NCBI GenBank assembly: GCA_026261815.1
Contig: JAMPIT010000230.1
Span: 5,951,001 to 6,015,000, forward strand
DNA from: Monarcha castaneiventris obscurior
Lineage: Eukaryota; Chordata; Aves; Passeriformes; Monarchidae
Direction: 5' to 3'
Length of the DNA: 64,000 nucleotides
Shown here in pieces: positions 1 to 11,259 of the stretch (within the stretch, counting starts at the first letter, position 1; each line of letters begins with the position of its first letter). The position numbers and the translations under genes were made by a program. The notes under the pieces were generated by a model, which saw only the letters and a list, made by a program, of their open reading frames with translations, was not told the origin of the DNA and searched no databases.

Positions 1-562
1 CAGCATTGCCAGCCAGGCAAGGGAGGGGATTGTCCTGCTCTGCTCTGGGCTTGGGCAGCCTCACCTCGAGTGCTGGGGGCAATTTTGGGTGTCATAATAT
101 AAAGAAGAGACATTAAGCCACTAGAGAGCATCCAGAGGGAGGCCACGAGGGTGATGAAGGGCCTGAAGGGGATGTGAGGAGTCACATCAGTGACTCAGTC
201 TGAGGTCACTTGGTCTGTTCAGCCTGGAGAAGAGGAGACTCATTGCAGTTACAGCTCCTTATGAGGGGAAGAGGAAGGCAGGCACTGATCTCTTCTCTGT
301 GGTGACCAGTGACAGGACCTGAGAAACCAGCATGGAACTGGATTGGGGAAGGTTTAGGTTGGATGTCACAAAATGGCTTCTCACCCAGAGGGTGGTTGGG
401 CACTGAACAGGCTGCCCAGGGAAGTGGGCACAGAGCGCGAGGAGCATTTGGACAGTGCTCTCAGGCACTTGCTGTGACTCTTGGGGTGTCCTGTGCAGGG
501 CCAGGAGTTGGATGGCATGATCCTGATTGATCCCTTCCAACTCAGCATAGTCTATGATTCTC
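1..562 (+). mobile_element. CR1 LINE 3' fragment, cut by window start
   Basis: This is the 3' part of a CR1 non-LTR retrotransposon in sense orientation. Seen in the sequence are the CR1 phrases for the Trp/Gly-rich region and the motif TTGGTCTGTTCAGCCTGGAG near 210. It ends with the typical CR1 terminus around CCCTTCCAACTCAG and TCTATGATTCT near 531-561. The first 100 bases are nearly the same as 7,734-7,830, so both belong to the same or a close subfamily. The 5' side is cut by the window edge. No intact reading frame remains, so it is a dead copy. Confidence 0.85.
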
Positions 563-3500
563 TTTTTGAACTGATTTTGTTTTATACTACCTTCCCTCAA
601 GATGGTAGGCACTGAGATAAAATGGGTGTAATATTCCATTTGTGCTTTCTGAAACACCTTGAAGAAATAGAAATTGCATTATTTTAAGTTCAACCTTTGA
701 TGCATACTTATCATGTGGACACTGTTCTGAATGGATGTGACTTACCAGGTTTTCTCTGTTCTGTTTCTGTCTTTTGTGCCAGGTTGGTTGGTTGGTTTTA
801 AATGAATCAGTCTCCTGTTGCATACACAGTACATACAGAAGTCATCACTTTGGAAAAATATACATGTAATAATTATTAAAATTATTTGAACCAAAGTTAT
901 CAGGCTTTATCTTTTATATTTGAAGCCTGTGGTGGTCACATTCCTTTTCCCTATCATTTCTTTCCATCTTAAATACCGTATCTGTGCCGTAGACACTAAT
1001 CAAATTAACTTTTTTTGGTGATTAAGCAGCTTTTATATCCATTTCCTTGCAGTATTTCTGCTGAAAAAAGTTAGTGGGAATATGCTGCTTAATATAATTT
1101 GATATCTAGGGAAAAAATTGCTTTCATATGGAAGGAGCTGATCCTCTAGTAGTAGGCACACTGTAGGGTTTCGTATGCAAACTGCAGTTTAAAAAAAGTT
1201 TAAAAAAAGGAATTACAGTTCAGACTGTAAGATTCATAAGTCCATCCCTCTGAACTTTACTTTTATATTTTAAATCATCAAAAATTACAATCAAATTTGT
1301 ATTCATCTCTTATGCAAAAAATATTTTGCCGTTACTGGAAACTCTGCTGGATTTCCTATTTAATAAGCAGTAACCAGCAATATCCTTTTAAATGTGGGGA
1401 AACTGAGTGGTTTTAAGATGTTTACTAGTAACCATATAAAAATGTATAATTTCTTAATTTGGGTAATAAATGAAGTGTTAAAATACTATTTGTAGTCTTG
1501 ATGTACAGAAATAAAATGATTGGTTTTCTTTTTGGTTTTGCTTTAGGCTTTTTATTTATGTTAAATGTTACATACCCAACCTATTCTTTATCCCAAATTC
1601 TTTTCTTGTATATTTTTCTACATAAATTATGGAACTTGTAAAGAAGTTGAAAAAGAGATCAGTAATAGTGAAACTGCCTCCCCCTAATTGCAAAACCTGA
1701 ACACTTCTTTTAGATAGCATTATTTATTTTAGAACCTAATGCTTTAAATATTTTGAAATTATTTTTCAATTCCATTATTTTGCTACATTGGGTAGTGTTG
1801 TATCTGTATTTTGTAAAATTAAATTAAATTTTTCTATTAAATATTTGTATTTTGAAGATTGTGTTGGAGTCATGCCAAGTACTGGTGACTGGTAATGTCC
1901 ACTTTGTGCTTTTGCAGAGGAGCCAGTGCCCACTATTGCTGTCTGTGGCCAGGAAAGCAGCGGGTGCCACAGGGCTGGGGGAAGTGTGACTTGCACAGAG
2001 CTGTAATTGCAGGAATCACAGAGCTGCAGAAACCTTCAGGAGGTGGTTAAAACTGATGTTTTATTTCTTTGGTGTGCAGCACTCAGTGATGTTGTCTGTG
2101 TATCCTGTAAGTGTGACCCACTGGCACAGGCAGGGCATCAGAGCAGTGGTAGCCCAGATTTCACCGTGCACAGGCTGGAGCTCTGGGCAGCTTCACCACC
2201 TTCGGAATCCAGGCTGCAGTGGGAGGAGAGTGGGGCTTTCCTTTGGCAGCCAGTGCTTCCAGCTCTGCCAGCTGTTTGCAGAGAGGCAGGATGAAGCACG
2301 AGTTCCTGCTTTTCAATGATCCATTGCTGGATACTTTGAGGAACAGGAGATAAAGGTGTGAGAGGTAACATAGGCATGTCCTGAGGAGCAGGGGAGTCGA
2401 TCTCTTGTAGCACTTATGTAGCAAGACTTGTTTCTGTATGAAACTGGATTTTCTGGACGTTAAAAGAAGAGCGAACTGTCTCCCAGTTGTGATGCTCCCA
2501 GAATTTAGGTAGGCAGAGGCAGGAGCACTCTGCATGCAAGCAACCTGAAATACTATTGTAGATTTGATCATCAGAATTATAGCAGTAATAATTATGAGTT
2601 TGGGGTTGGTTTCTGTACGAGACAACCCTTTTTTAAAGTTAGTTTCTGTACTACAGTGTTTCATCCTCCTAGTTCAGTACTTGCTTTTTGAAAAAGCAAG
2701 CATTTTCTGATTGGATTTTGTTTTCAAGTAAGTTTGGGTTTGTAATTTTGTAACGTGTTCTAAAAACATTTTTGCTAAGGTCTATATGATGGAAGAGTTC
2801 ACAAATTTTTCATCTCTACAAAGTTCAAAGGCGTTAAAAGTTGAATAAAGAAATAAAATTAGCACTCGGTCTCTTTATTTCAATGAGTTTTTTCCAGATG
2901 GGGGTTTAGTCCTATTAGGTGGATAAAAAAAAATAAAGCACAGCAAACCAAACGAGGAGTAATTGGCCTTGTCCTTTATCTCTGTTGTCTTCCGTCATGG
3001 TCCTGTTAGCCAGACTTGCATAAATTTCACAAAACTGATTTCTAGGGAACATTTATGTATCTGCAGAAGATGAAGGATTTTCCTCCAGTTTCATATGTAA
3101 ACACTGAGCTGACAGAAGTTTGATTTGAAAAAGGAGGATATCTTCAGGTATTTTTGGGGGAGGTGCTCTATAATAATAAAAAAGAGCTTCCTGATGCTAT
3201 TAGTAGCAATGTTTGACTTTTTTTTTGCATCACTTGAGTAATATAGCACAAACATACCTAATTTAATCCTATAAAGGGGTTTGGAATTCAGAGAAAACAC
3301 TTCAAGTGCAGTGAGCTCATACATTTCAGTTTCTACCAAAAACTGTTAGTTAAATGCCAGTGAGACAGCACATATTCCTATCACCACTGAAAAATAGGAC
3401 AGCACAGAAAAAAGAAAAAAAAGAAAAAAAAGAGGGATGTTTTGTTGGACCTGTAATATTTGCTCATATACATGAATCTGTGATAATAATGGTTTGTGAT

Positions 3501-3764
3501 GTAAATGCTTGTTACCTTTTTTTCATGATGCTTTTGCCTGTCAGTGAAGGAGAGAAGAAATGAACATTGTCTGTAAAACTGATCAGGATATCTATATTTT
3601 TATTGACTTCTGCTTTTGTGAATAAAATAATTTGAGTTTTCTTGAAACTCTGCAGAAACACTCTTTCATTTTTTGCAGTAAATTGGGCATTCTCTTGTTA
3701 AAGACTGATAGTATTAAATAGGTTCTAAAAGAATCTAATATTAATTGCTTGTTGGTCTTGAAGT
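563..3764. other. Upstream non-coding stretch, no gene recognised
   Basis: This is AT-rich sequence with scattered AATAAA hexamers (for example near 1465, 1512, 2846, 2929 and 3620). The open frames are short and overlapping, with no splice-bounded coding structure. In human the upstream neighbour of DNAJB6 is UBE3C in the same orientation, so some of this could be its 3' flank. No UBE3C-like HECT coding sequence was recognised. The moderately GC-rich patch at about 1,860-2,300 was read and gave nothing identifiable. Confidence 0.5.
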
Positions 3765-3955
3765 TAGTACTGTTGGAAGTGGCTGCCCATGGCAGTGGTG
3801 GGGTCACTGTCTCTGGAGGGATTTAAAATCCCTGGAGGTGTGGCACTGAGGGACATGGCTCAGTGGTGGGCATGGCAGTGCTGGGATAATGGTTGGACCC
3901 AATCATCACTGAGGTCTTTTCCAACCTAAACATTCCTGTGGTTCTACTGCTTTGG
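3765..3955 (+). mobile_element. CR1 LINE 3' end fragment
   Basis: This is a degraded sense-strand CR1 terminus. The order of phrases matches the CR1 3' region: a 'grouped at GGCTGCCCATGGCAGTGG' segment, then a GTCACTGTCTCTGGAGGGAT segment, then GGTTGGACCCAATCATC, then CTTTTCCAACCTAAA and TGTGGTTCTA. It is about 190 bases long, 5'-truncated, and has no coding content. Confidence 0.8.
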
Positions 3956-4615
3956 GATGGTTCCTACCTTCAGCTTTCGAGCTGTGATTTCCCACTCTGC
4001 CAAGGAAGCTGCAGCTGTGAGTTTTACCTTTGTTTCAGGGTGTCTTTCAAACAATGCACTTGCTCTGCTTTGTAAAAACTTCTTCAGAATCTTTGGAAAG
4101 AATAAAGCTCCATGGATAAAAGTCTGAGAAGCTGTGATTCATAGTGAAGAATGCTACTCTGTCAGCAAACACATACAAAAATGTCTCTTTCAGCTTCTGG
4201 AATTTTAGCACATGTGGGCCCCTTTGAAGGTGCAATTTAATTTTTATCTCCTTTGATAATTAGGCTTATCTGCTTACCTTTGCTTATTTATTATTTTCAT
4301 TGCTAAATACTCTTTAAGTTCCACTTTAGTATTTATAAAGTTAGTATTTTCATACTTGTTTTTGAACACTTAAGAGCATATATGCTTCAGCTTATCTGCT
4401 ACTAAAAATGTAGTAAATGTAAAATTACAGAAAACTCCTCTTGTAGGGCATTTCATAATTTGTAACATTAATAAAAACACAAATGCCCAGGTACCTGGCC
4501 TGTTTTTCAGTATGTATCTGGTAGTCCAGGAAGGGCATTAAATTTCTCTTTTGTGTAGAGAGACAACATAAGGCAAAAAGTGATGATGAAGTTACACCAA
4601 TTGAATCCATTACAG
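3956..4615. other. Non-coding stretch between two CR1 fragments
   Basis: This is AT-rich sequence with an AATAAA near 4,101. No coding, RNA or repeat structure was recognised. Confidence 0.45.
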
Positions 4616-4990
4616 AGAACGTAATGGCTGAAGTCAGGAGGAATGTCTGGGGATCACCTACTCCAGCCCCCTGCTCAAAGCAGGGTCACCTACAGCAGGT
4701 TGCTCAAGACCTTCACCTGTGGAGTTCTGAATGTCTTCTTGAATGGAGAATCCACAATTTCTCTGGGCAACCTGTTTTCAGTGTTCAATTAACTTCGCAA
4801 CATTTTTAATCAGGTTTAAACACATTTCTTGTATTCCAGTTTGTGCCCATTGCCTCTTTCCATATCACTGGGCAATACTAAGGAATCTGAGGCTTCTCCA
4901 GGCTGAACAACTTCAGCTCTCAGCCTTTCCTCATTTGAGACAGCCTTCAAAACCTTAATCATCTTTCTCTCTGCCTTGCTTGTTAGTGAA
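4616..4990 (-). mobile_element. CR1 LINE fragment, antisense
   Basis: This is the reverse complement of a CR1 3' region. On the + strand it reads CTACTCCAGCCCCCTGCTC near 4,660, then AAAGCAGGGTCACC, then TTTCTCTGGGCAACCTGTT. It continues through the 'gaggcttctccaggctgaacaa' type phrase near 4,890, which is a hallmark of antisense CR1. Divergence and internal indels are high, so this is an old copy. The right boundary is uncertain, because recognisable similarity fades between 4,960 and 5,110. Confidence 0.8.
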
Positions 4991-7149
4991 CCCAGCAGCA
5001 TCTTCAAAATTCCTTTTGTGGACTTTGATGTGACTTGGGACCAAGTAGATAACACTAAATCTCTTCCTTGTCAGGTTCCTGTGGTTGTTAATCAGTGGCA
5101 CTTTCCAGGTAGGGTTGGATTTAAGACTTTTGTAAGTTTCCCTGTCCACAACTCTGCAGAATCATGTATTCTGTTTGCAAAGTTGGTTCATGTATTTATA
5201 AGAGCAGCATGCTCAAATTTCTTACTATATTTAACATCATTCTTTTCTGCATTCCCAGAGCAGCTGTTTGTTCATTCTGTGTAAGATTTAACTGAAAAGT
5301 AGTTTTGCATCATTTCTATTTTATTCTTTGTTTATAGTTACACATAGTTCTTGACTGCTGAAGAAAGAAACAGGCGTTCACCAGATGGTGTTATTTCAGA
5401 ACCTCTTGCTACTGCTGCTTGCCCAAATGTTAGACCTGGGAAAAGCATCTCTCCTCAGTTGCTATGTAGTTTTGTATGTTGTCAAACAAACCTTCTGAAG
5501 GAATTGTTTCCTTCTAGCCCTTGTATCTTTACTTGAGAATAATTATTTTCCTTACAGCTCTGTTTTTCTTTTTGCCCCTTTCAGGCAAACAGCAGCAGAC
5601 CTCAAAGTCTGCAGAGATATTTTAGGTATAATTATCTGGTAGATCTATCTGGCTATTGATTAAAAATTACATAGAATTAACTAATATTTGGCATTGTCAC
5701 ATGGACAGAAGAGCATACCCCTGATCAAGTTAATGAATATAAATGCTGATCAAGCTGTTCTTGCAAAGGGTAAGCACTTGGCATAAGCTGTGAGATGGCC
5801 TGACTGCCCCCAATAGTTCCTGGGTTGTTGTATGAAGACCCAAAGTAATCAGCAGAATACATACGATTTTTCCAGAGGAATTGGCAAAAACATCAACTAT
5901 CCTGAAGTGGTTTAACCACTTTCAAAAGCATCCACTAAGCTCAGGCTTTTGTTCACAAAGAGGAGTCCAGATAAATTTGCAGCCTCTAGATTACCTAAGA
6001 CACACTATCAATGAAAACTGAGGTTCTGCTCAGCAGGAAAACACTGGAGAATGCAAGTGAAAATGGGTTATTTTGTGCCTTTAGTGCTTCTACTGAAAGT
6101 TTTAAACAATAGGTGTATTGCCCATATTTCAAGTCTAATTGTTTCTGATAAGCTATCAGCAAAAAGTTAATGCTTACATTTAATTAAGTGGCACTTTCCA
6201 GAATTACTTTGCCAACAGTACTATAATTAGATGACACAAGAACAGTCTTTGATACATATGCTCATATTCTTTGTTAACACCAAAAATAGAATCTGTAAAT
6301 CTGTAAATAGGAAAACTGGATGCATTAAGCAGCAGGGCAGAGCAGCAGGCCGGGAAGGCTACAGCCATTACCACCTCAGAAGGACTAATATTAATGTCTC
6401 TCTAATGCAGCATTTTTAAGCATTTCTTGTGTTCTGATGGGCTTTATATAATTGACCTCCATAAATCATAAACGATGGTTTAAAAAAAGAATCTGGGAAC
6501 TATGTGAATTGCTAATACCTCCTGGAATGCTGCCACATTATTTCCATCATTAGGTTATAGCTACCAGTTAGGCCTGAATTCATCTCACTTAACTTCAGGC
6601 ATCTGTGAGGTGGCTGTCGAGGCACTTGAGGAGAAAAGGCAGTCCCGGGACAGAGCTCTGGTGGGCGGTTCCTTCTTTACTGAAACACATCCCCAAGGAG
6701 GGTGGAATGAACGGTGCCCTGGAGGTGCCCTCTCCTCCTCTCTCTCTTCACAGTCAATGGCCTTAAACTGGATGTTTAACTTTGAGACAGCTGAAGTTAG
6801 GTGAAGTGACCAGACCTTTTCCTCATGTTCCCAAGGGAGAGTTGAAAGTTCTTAAACAATTAAGATTCTTTGATAGTGGCATTTATTCTGACTCAATGAC
6901 TCAGCACTTGGATATCAGCCTGAATCTTTGATACCAGCTTTAACAGACCCACCAGACCTTCTTTTGTTATTGGAATGTTGATGCTCTGCCAGCAACATCA
7001 GATTTAATGCCCCTTAACACAGTACTCCAGGCTTCCACTGCAAGCAGCTAGCCTTAAAAACATAGGGCACTTTGACTTCATACTTTTGCAAATACTTTTG
7101 AAGGTTTTCTGAATCTAAAAGCTTTTCCGTTTTATTAGTCCTATAAATA
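4991..7149. other. Non-coding stretch, nothing recognised
   Basis: No coding exon, RNA gene or repeat family was recognised. The longest open frames here are about 60-100 codons, lack splice signals, and show no residue pattern typical of a protein family. Confidence 0.45.
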
Positions 7150-8060
7150 GATCTAATTAAACATGTTAATGAGCCAGTTATGTAATCCTTTTGGATTTCA
7201 GTGAAACTTTGGATACTGTGTCTCCCAGGATCCTGCTGGACAAAATGTGCAGCACACAGCTGGATAAACACAACATTGGCTCACGGGTCAGCACAAAGAG
7301 TTACAGTGAATGGGGTTACACCAGGCTGGTGACCTGTCACTGCTGGGGTTCCACAGGGCTCCAGCCCCAGCCCTGTGCCCTTCAACATCCTCACAAATGA
7401 CTTGGAAGCAGGACTGGAAGGGAAACTAAGTTAGCTAAGGGCGCTAAACTGGGAGGAATTGCTGACTCCCTTGAGGAAAGAGAGGCCCTGCAGAGACCCA
7501 GACAAATCAGAGGGCTGGGCAATCACCAACCATATGAAGTTTAACAAAGGGCAAGTGCAGGATTCTGCACCTGGGATGGGGCAACCCGGGATGTACAGAC
7601 AGACTGGGGAATGAGAGGCTGGAGAGCAGCCCCGTGGGAAGGGACCTGGGGGCCCTGGTTGATGGCAAGTTGAACGTGAGCCAGCAGTGCCCTGGCAGCC
7701 AGGAGGAACATCCCTGTCCTGGGGGCATCAGGCCCAGCATTGCCAGCCAGGCAAGGGAGGGATTGTCCCGCTCTGCTCTGGGCTTGGGCAGCCTCACCTC
7801 GAGTGCTGGGGGCAGTTTTAGGAACCACAATATAAGGATCTAGAGAGAGTGATCACAGGAATGCTACAGAGATGGTGGAGGATCTAGAGGACAAGCCCTA
7901 TGAGGAGCAGCTGAAGTCACTTGGTCTGTTCAGCCTGCAGAAGAGGAGACTCAAGGGAGACCTCATTGCAGTCTAGATCTTCCTCCTGATGGGAAGAAGA
8001 AGGGCAGACACTGATCTCTTCAAGACCAGTCATATCAAGATGACTTCAGGTGGAATGCTT
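7150..8060 (+). mobile_element. CR1 LINE fragment with decayed reverse-transcriptase ORF remnant
   Basis: This is a sense CR1 copy of about 0.9 kb. Near 7,190 the translation starts with a 'DFSETLDTVSPRILLDK' segment. This matches the well known CR1 ORF2 reverse-transcriptase region, in which an Asp-Phe-Ser-Lys-Ala-Phe-Asp-Thr-Val phrase precedes the catalytic core. The remnant is then broken by frameshifts. Downstream come the CR1 3' phrases (GGGAAGGGACCTGGGGGCC near 7,636, AGTCACTTGGTCTGTTCAGC near 7,914). The stretch at 7,734-7,830 nearly duplicates the start of this window. It is 5'-truncated and inactive. The right end is uncertain because the canonical CR1 terminus is not seen. Confidence 0.85.
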
Positions 8061-10160
8061 GGTCATTTACCAAGGACATTTACCACCACCAAGGGGAGCC
8101 TGAACCACGGGTGGGAGGTAGAAACTTCTTCCTTTGGTAGAAGCAGTCTCATGGATGCTGGGTTAGAGGCAGACTCAGCCTGGAGTCTCTGGAATTACTT
8201 CCCCTCACTCCTAAAACTGAAATATAAATAGGAGTTCTTCAGCTGTTACCTCTGTCCCATTGTTCCCAAGTGGCACCAAACCTGTGGAGGTTCTGCGGCA
8301 CCCTGTGCCAGCCCGAGCTGCCTCCTGCAGCAATGGTGAGATTGGCTTCTGCAGGGTGCAGTGCCAGAGCTCAGCAAACCTGGTGCTCACAAGTGTGAGG
8401 GGGAAAAGCTCAGAGCTGGGGCACCAGGGAGATTCACACAAGTGGCTCTGCAGAAGCTGACTCAGGTCACATGGGGACCCTGTAACGGAGATCAGAAAAT
8501 TAAATATCGTGCAGTACAAGCAAACTTCTAAAAGTAAATAGTTCTTGTTACTGTTCAGTGTTAGAGATAATCTGAGCTATCAAAGATCAAAAGTTAAAAA
8601 AAAAAGAGGTGCTCTAATAAATGCTATTTGTAATTTATGGCTTTGCAAACTGCCCATTCTGTAAAGTCCTGGGAAATGTCTTCATATCTTCTACAAATAC
8701 AAGCATAAACCAATTAAAATATATGCTGGATTTTAAAAAAAATAATTACACGATCTTTTGTTTCCATCTCTAACTTTGTTAGGAAACATTTATTTACATT
8801 CTCAGTGTTTTGCTGTAGAAAATGCCAAACTGCATCTTGGACAGCTCGCCCTGCCCTCAGCTGTGAGCAGGCACTTCACCTTCTCACACCTTCCTTTCTC
8901 CAAATGCAAAATTGGTCTCTAAGCCTTCCCAAATATCATTCCTGTATCTGAAGGATGCTAAAGCAGGGCTATGCTGTCTAGAGTCAGAACAGTGTTAGAA
9001 AAGCTACAGGCAAATTAATGTAATGATAACAATTGCGTTAAAGAAGCCATGGTCCTGGTTGCATTGATGCAAGCAGTGTTTTGATTCCAACTCTGCAGCC
9101 ACATGAAATCATGCTTCTTTGCCTGCTTGGATAAACAGGAAGTTTTATGGTTGGCATCCATCATACCTTAACTGTAATATAAAATCTGCTCTTTAAACTG
9201 TTAAAGCAAAGAAATTGCCTCATGAAACTTCAGTCTTGTTTACTGCAGCTCAGGTTTTAGGACTCTTCATACTTTTTTTCTCCCCGGTAATCAGTTATGA
9301 AAGGTTGGGGAAAAACCTTTATTTCCACATCAAAAAATGTTTAAAGGATTAAATCAAAATTTTATATGGATTCCTCCCACACCACACAGTACTGACCTGC
9401 CTTTGCACTTGCCAGGCTGTGAATCCTTTGAGGTCTGAACCTCATCCATTAGGAAGAGCCAGTCTAACCTACTAATCCTTTGGGTCTTTTCTTTCCAAGT
9501 GGATCCACAACTTGGACTTCACAGCTACTTGCTGATGAGAAACTAATAATGGAGTGAGGTGTCTCTTTGGTCTAATTTCAAAGAATTGTTTCCACAACCA
9601 AAACTTAGCATCAATAATCAACAATCTTTCTTTTGAAGCTTGTATTTCCCTGAAGCACCAAGCCTATACTTAGGGTTGTCCTACTACTTGTCCTGCTGAT
9701 TTGTTTTAGGTTTTCCTCTGCGTTATTCCAAGCTAGCTTTTGTCTTTTTGAACTGACCCCACTCCCACACAAACACTTCCTAAATAATGAGTAGCCTTTT
9801 AATGGACTTTATTTGGGAAGCACACATTTTAGGCGTGGAAACTCTCTAACTTCACTTTGGTGATCTATAAATTAATGCCTCCACTTTTTGAATAAGGGGC
9901 GATAATTTTACAGCAAGGCAATTTTAAAGCATGGGTGAAGTCTACATTTTAAAAATAGAATAATAACTTTGCTGCCCTGTACTTTGTTCTCAGCCATGGC
10001 ACTCAGAAAAGCACATACTCGAATATAACCCAAAGGATGCTCCAGTACATTCACCCAGCACAGGACTCTGTTCAGGTGCTACATGGAGGGAAAGGAATCT
10101 GGCCTCAAAGGAATTGTGTGCCAGAGTTACAATTTTTGAGACTACAATTAAACACGCAAG
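8061..10160. other. Upstream non-coding stretch, nothing recognised
   Basis: This is mixed-composition sequence with short open frames only. There is no splice-bounded coding sequence, and no RNA gene or repeat family was recognised. Confidence 0.45.
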
Positions 10161-10300
10161 GGGGAAGAAATTTTGTCATCTCACCTCTAGCAGCCAAACA
10201 TCTATTCCAAGAGCGTTCCTTAAAATTATTAGTTTTGTTTTTACCTTTTCCTACACCACCACACCCAGGCATCACTTTTTGCATTTTCCCTCACAGAATC
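10161..10300. repeat. Local duplication, copy A
   Basis: This segment starts with GGGGAAGAAATTTTGTCATC, contains CTAGCAGCCAAAC and AGAGCG, and ends at TCACAGAATC. The same order of words recurs 451-456 bases downstream at 10,617-10,751. Each copy runs directly into an antisense CR1 terminus. Confidence 0.85.
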
Positions 10301-10590
10301 CCAGAATGGGTCGGGTTGGAAGGGACCACAGTGGGTCATCTGGTCCAACCTCCCTGCTCAAGCAGGGTCATCCCAGAGCACACGGCACAGGATTGCATTC
10401 AGGTGGTTCTGGAATATCTCCAGTGAGGGAGACTCCACACCTTCTCTGGGCAATCTGTTCCAGCCCATGGTCACCTGCACAGTAAAGCAGTTCTTCCTCA
10501 TGTTCAGGTGGATCTTTCTGCCCATTGCCTCATCTCCTGGTGGTTGGCACCACCGAGCAGAGCCTGGTCCATCCTCTCGGCATCCCCAAT
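10291..10590 (-). mobile_element. CR1 LINE 3' fragment, antisense
   Basis: The + strand begins with TCACAGAATCCCAGAATGGG, the reverse complement of the CR1 terminus. It continues with GGTTGGAAGGGACCAC, GGTCCAACCTCCCTGCTC and CTCTGGGCAATCTGTTCCAG. It is about 300 bases long, 5'-truncated and non-coding. Confidence 0.9.
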
Positions 10591-10616
10591 TCCTGAGAGT
10601 AAAATAAGACACAGAA

Positions 10617-10751
10617 GGGGAAGAAATTTTGTCATCTCACTTCTAGCAGCCAAACCCACTTATTCAAAGAGCGTTTCTTAAAATTATTCTTTTTGGCTTT
10701 TTTCTTCTCCTTTCCCCTCAGCTGCACCCCTGGGCATTGCTTCACAGAATC
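10617..10751. repeat. Local duplication, copy B
   Basis: This is the second copy of the segment at 10,161-10,300. It shares GGGGAAGAAATTTTGTCATC, CTAGCAGCCAAAC, AGAGCGTT and TTAAAATTATT in the same order, with substitutions and small indels. It ends at TCACAGAATC, where a different antisense CR1 terminus begins. Confidence 0.85.
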
Positions 10752-10830
10752 ACATCGTCAGTTAGGTTGGGAAAAAACCCCTAAGATCATTGAATCCAAC
10801 CTCTAACTGAACACCACCACGTCCACTGGA
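10742..10830 (-). mobile_element. CR1 LINE terminus, antisense, second subfamily type
   Basis: The + strand reads TCACAGAATCACATCGTCAG, then TTAGGTTGGG and CCCCTAAGATCATTGAATCC, then AACCTCTAACTGAACACCAC. These are reverse-complement CR1 terminal phrases. The internal wording differs from the copy at 10,291 (TAAGATCATTGAATCCAACC against GTGGGTCATCTGGTCCAACC). The two therefore look like different CR1 subfamilies. Confidence 0.8.
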
Positions 10831-10937
10831 CATCCTATGCTTCTGTGGAGCGGGAAGTAGGCGTCATTCCTTCGGGATGTGCGGATCCCGACACACACAG
10901 AGGGACCCTGCACCGCCCGGAGCCGCCTCCCCTCACG

Positions 10938-11140
10938 GAGCCCCGCCCCCGCAGGGCCCCGCCCCCACAAAGCCCCGCCCCCACAGCCCCCACAAAGCCC
11001 CGCCCTCACAGCCCCCACAAAGCCCCGCCCCCACAGCCCCCACAAAGCCCCGCCCCCGCAAGGCCCCGCCCCCGCAAAGCCCCGCCCCCACAGCCCCGCA
11101 AAGCCCCGCCCCCACAGCCCCCACAAAGCCCCGCCCCCCA
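10938..11140 (+). repeat. GC-box minisatellite in the promoter
   Basis: This is an imperfect tandem array built on CCCCGCCCCCACAAAG-type units (roughly 15 or 24 bases, depending on whether the CAGCCCC spacer is present). Ten CCCCGCC cores were counted by eye, each a GC box of the Sp1/KLF type. The minus strand has many runs of four or five G, so quadruplex folding is plausible. Long open frames here (over 200 codons, Pro/Ala/Arg-rich) are an artefact of the stop-poor repeat. Confidence 0.9.
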
Positions 11141-11159
11141 GGCGCAGCGCCGCCGGCCG

Positions 11160-11174
11160 CCGGCAGGGGGCGCT
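11160..11174 (+). promoter_or_regulatory. CTCF-like binding motif in promoter
   Basis: CCGGCAGGGGGCGCT closely resembles the vertebrate CTCF core (CC, variable pair, AG, GGGGGCGC). It lies between the GC-box array and the heat shock element. Occupancy is inferred, not shown. Confidence 0.55.
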
Positions 11175-11205
11175 CTCCGCTCACTCGGGACGCCCGGCGG
11201 GGCCG

Positions 11206-11223
11206 TTCGAGAAACTTCCGGAA
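11206..11223 (+). promoter_or_regulatory. DNAJB6: Perfect four-unit heat shock element overlapping an ETS palindrome
   Basis: TTCGAGAAACTTCCGGAA is four contiguous alternating TTC/GAA triplets, each separated by two bases. This is the canonical high-affinity site for a heat shock factor trimer. The inner part CTTCCGGAAG (11,215-11,224) is also a palindromic ETS/GABP-type site. The site lies about 130 bases before the presumed exon 1 donor. It fits stress induction of an Hsp40 gene. Binding is inferred from motif quality. Confidence 0.8.
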
Positions 11224-11259
11224 GCGGCGGGGCGGAAGTGACGGCGCGCGCTGGCGGCG

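Noticed and set aside
563..10290. Search for 3' exons of UBE3C, the expected upstream neighbour
   Set aside because: No HECT-domain-like coding sequence was recognised; the gene presumably ends before the window.
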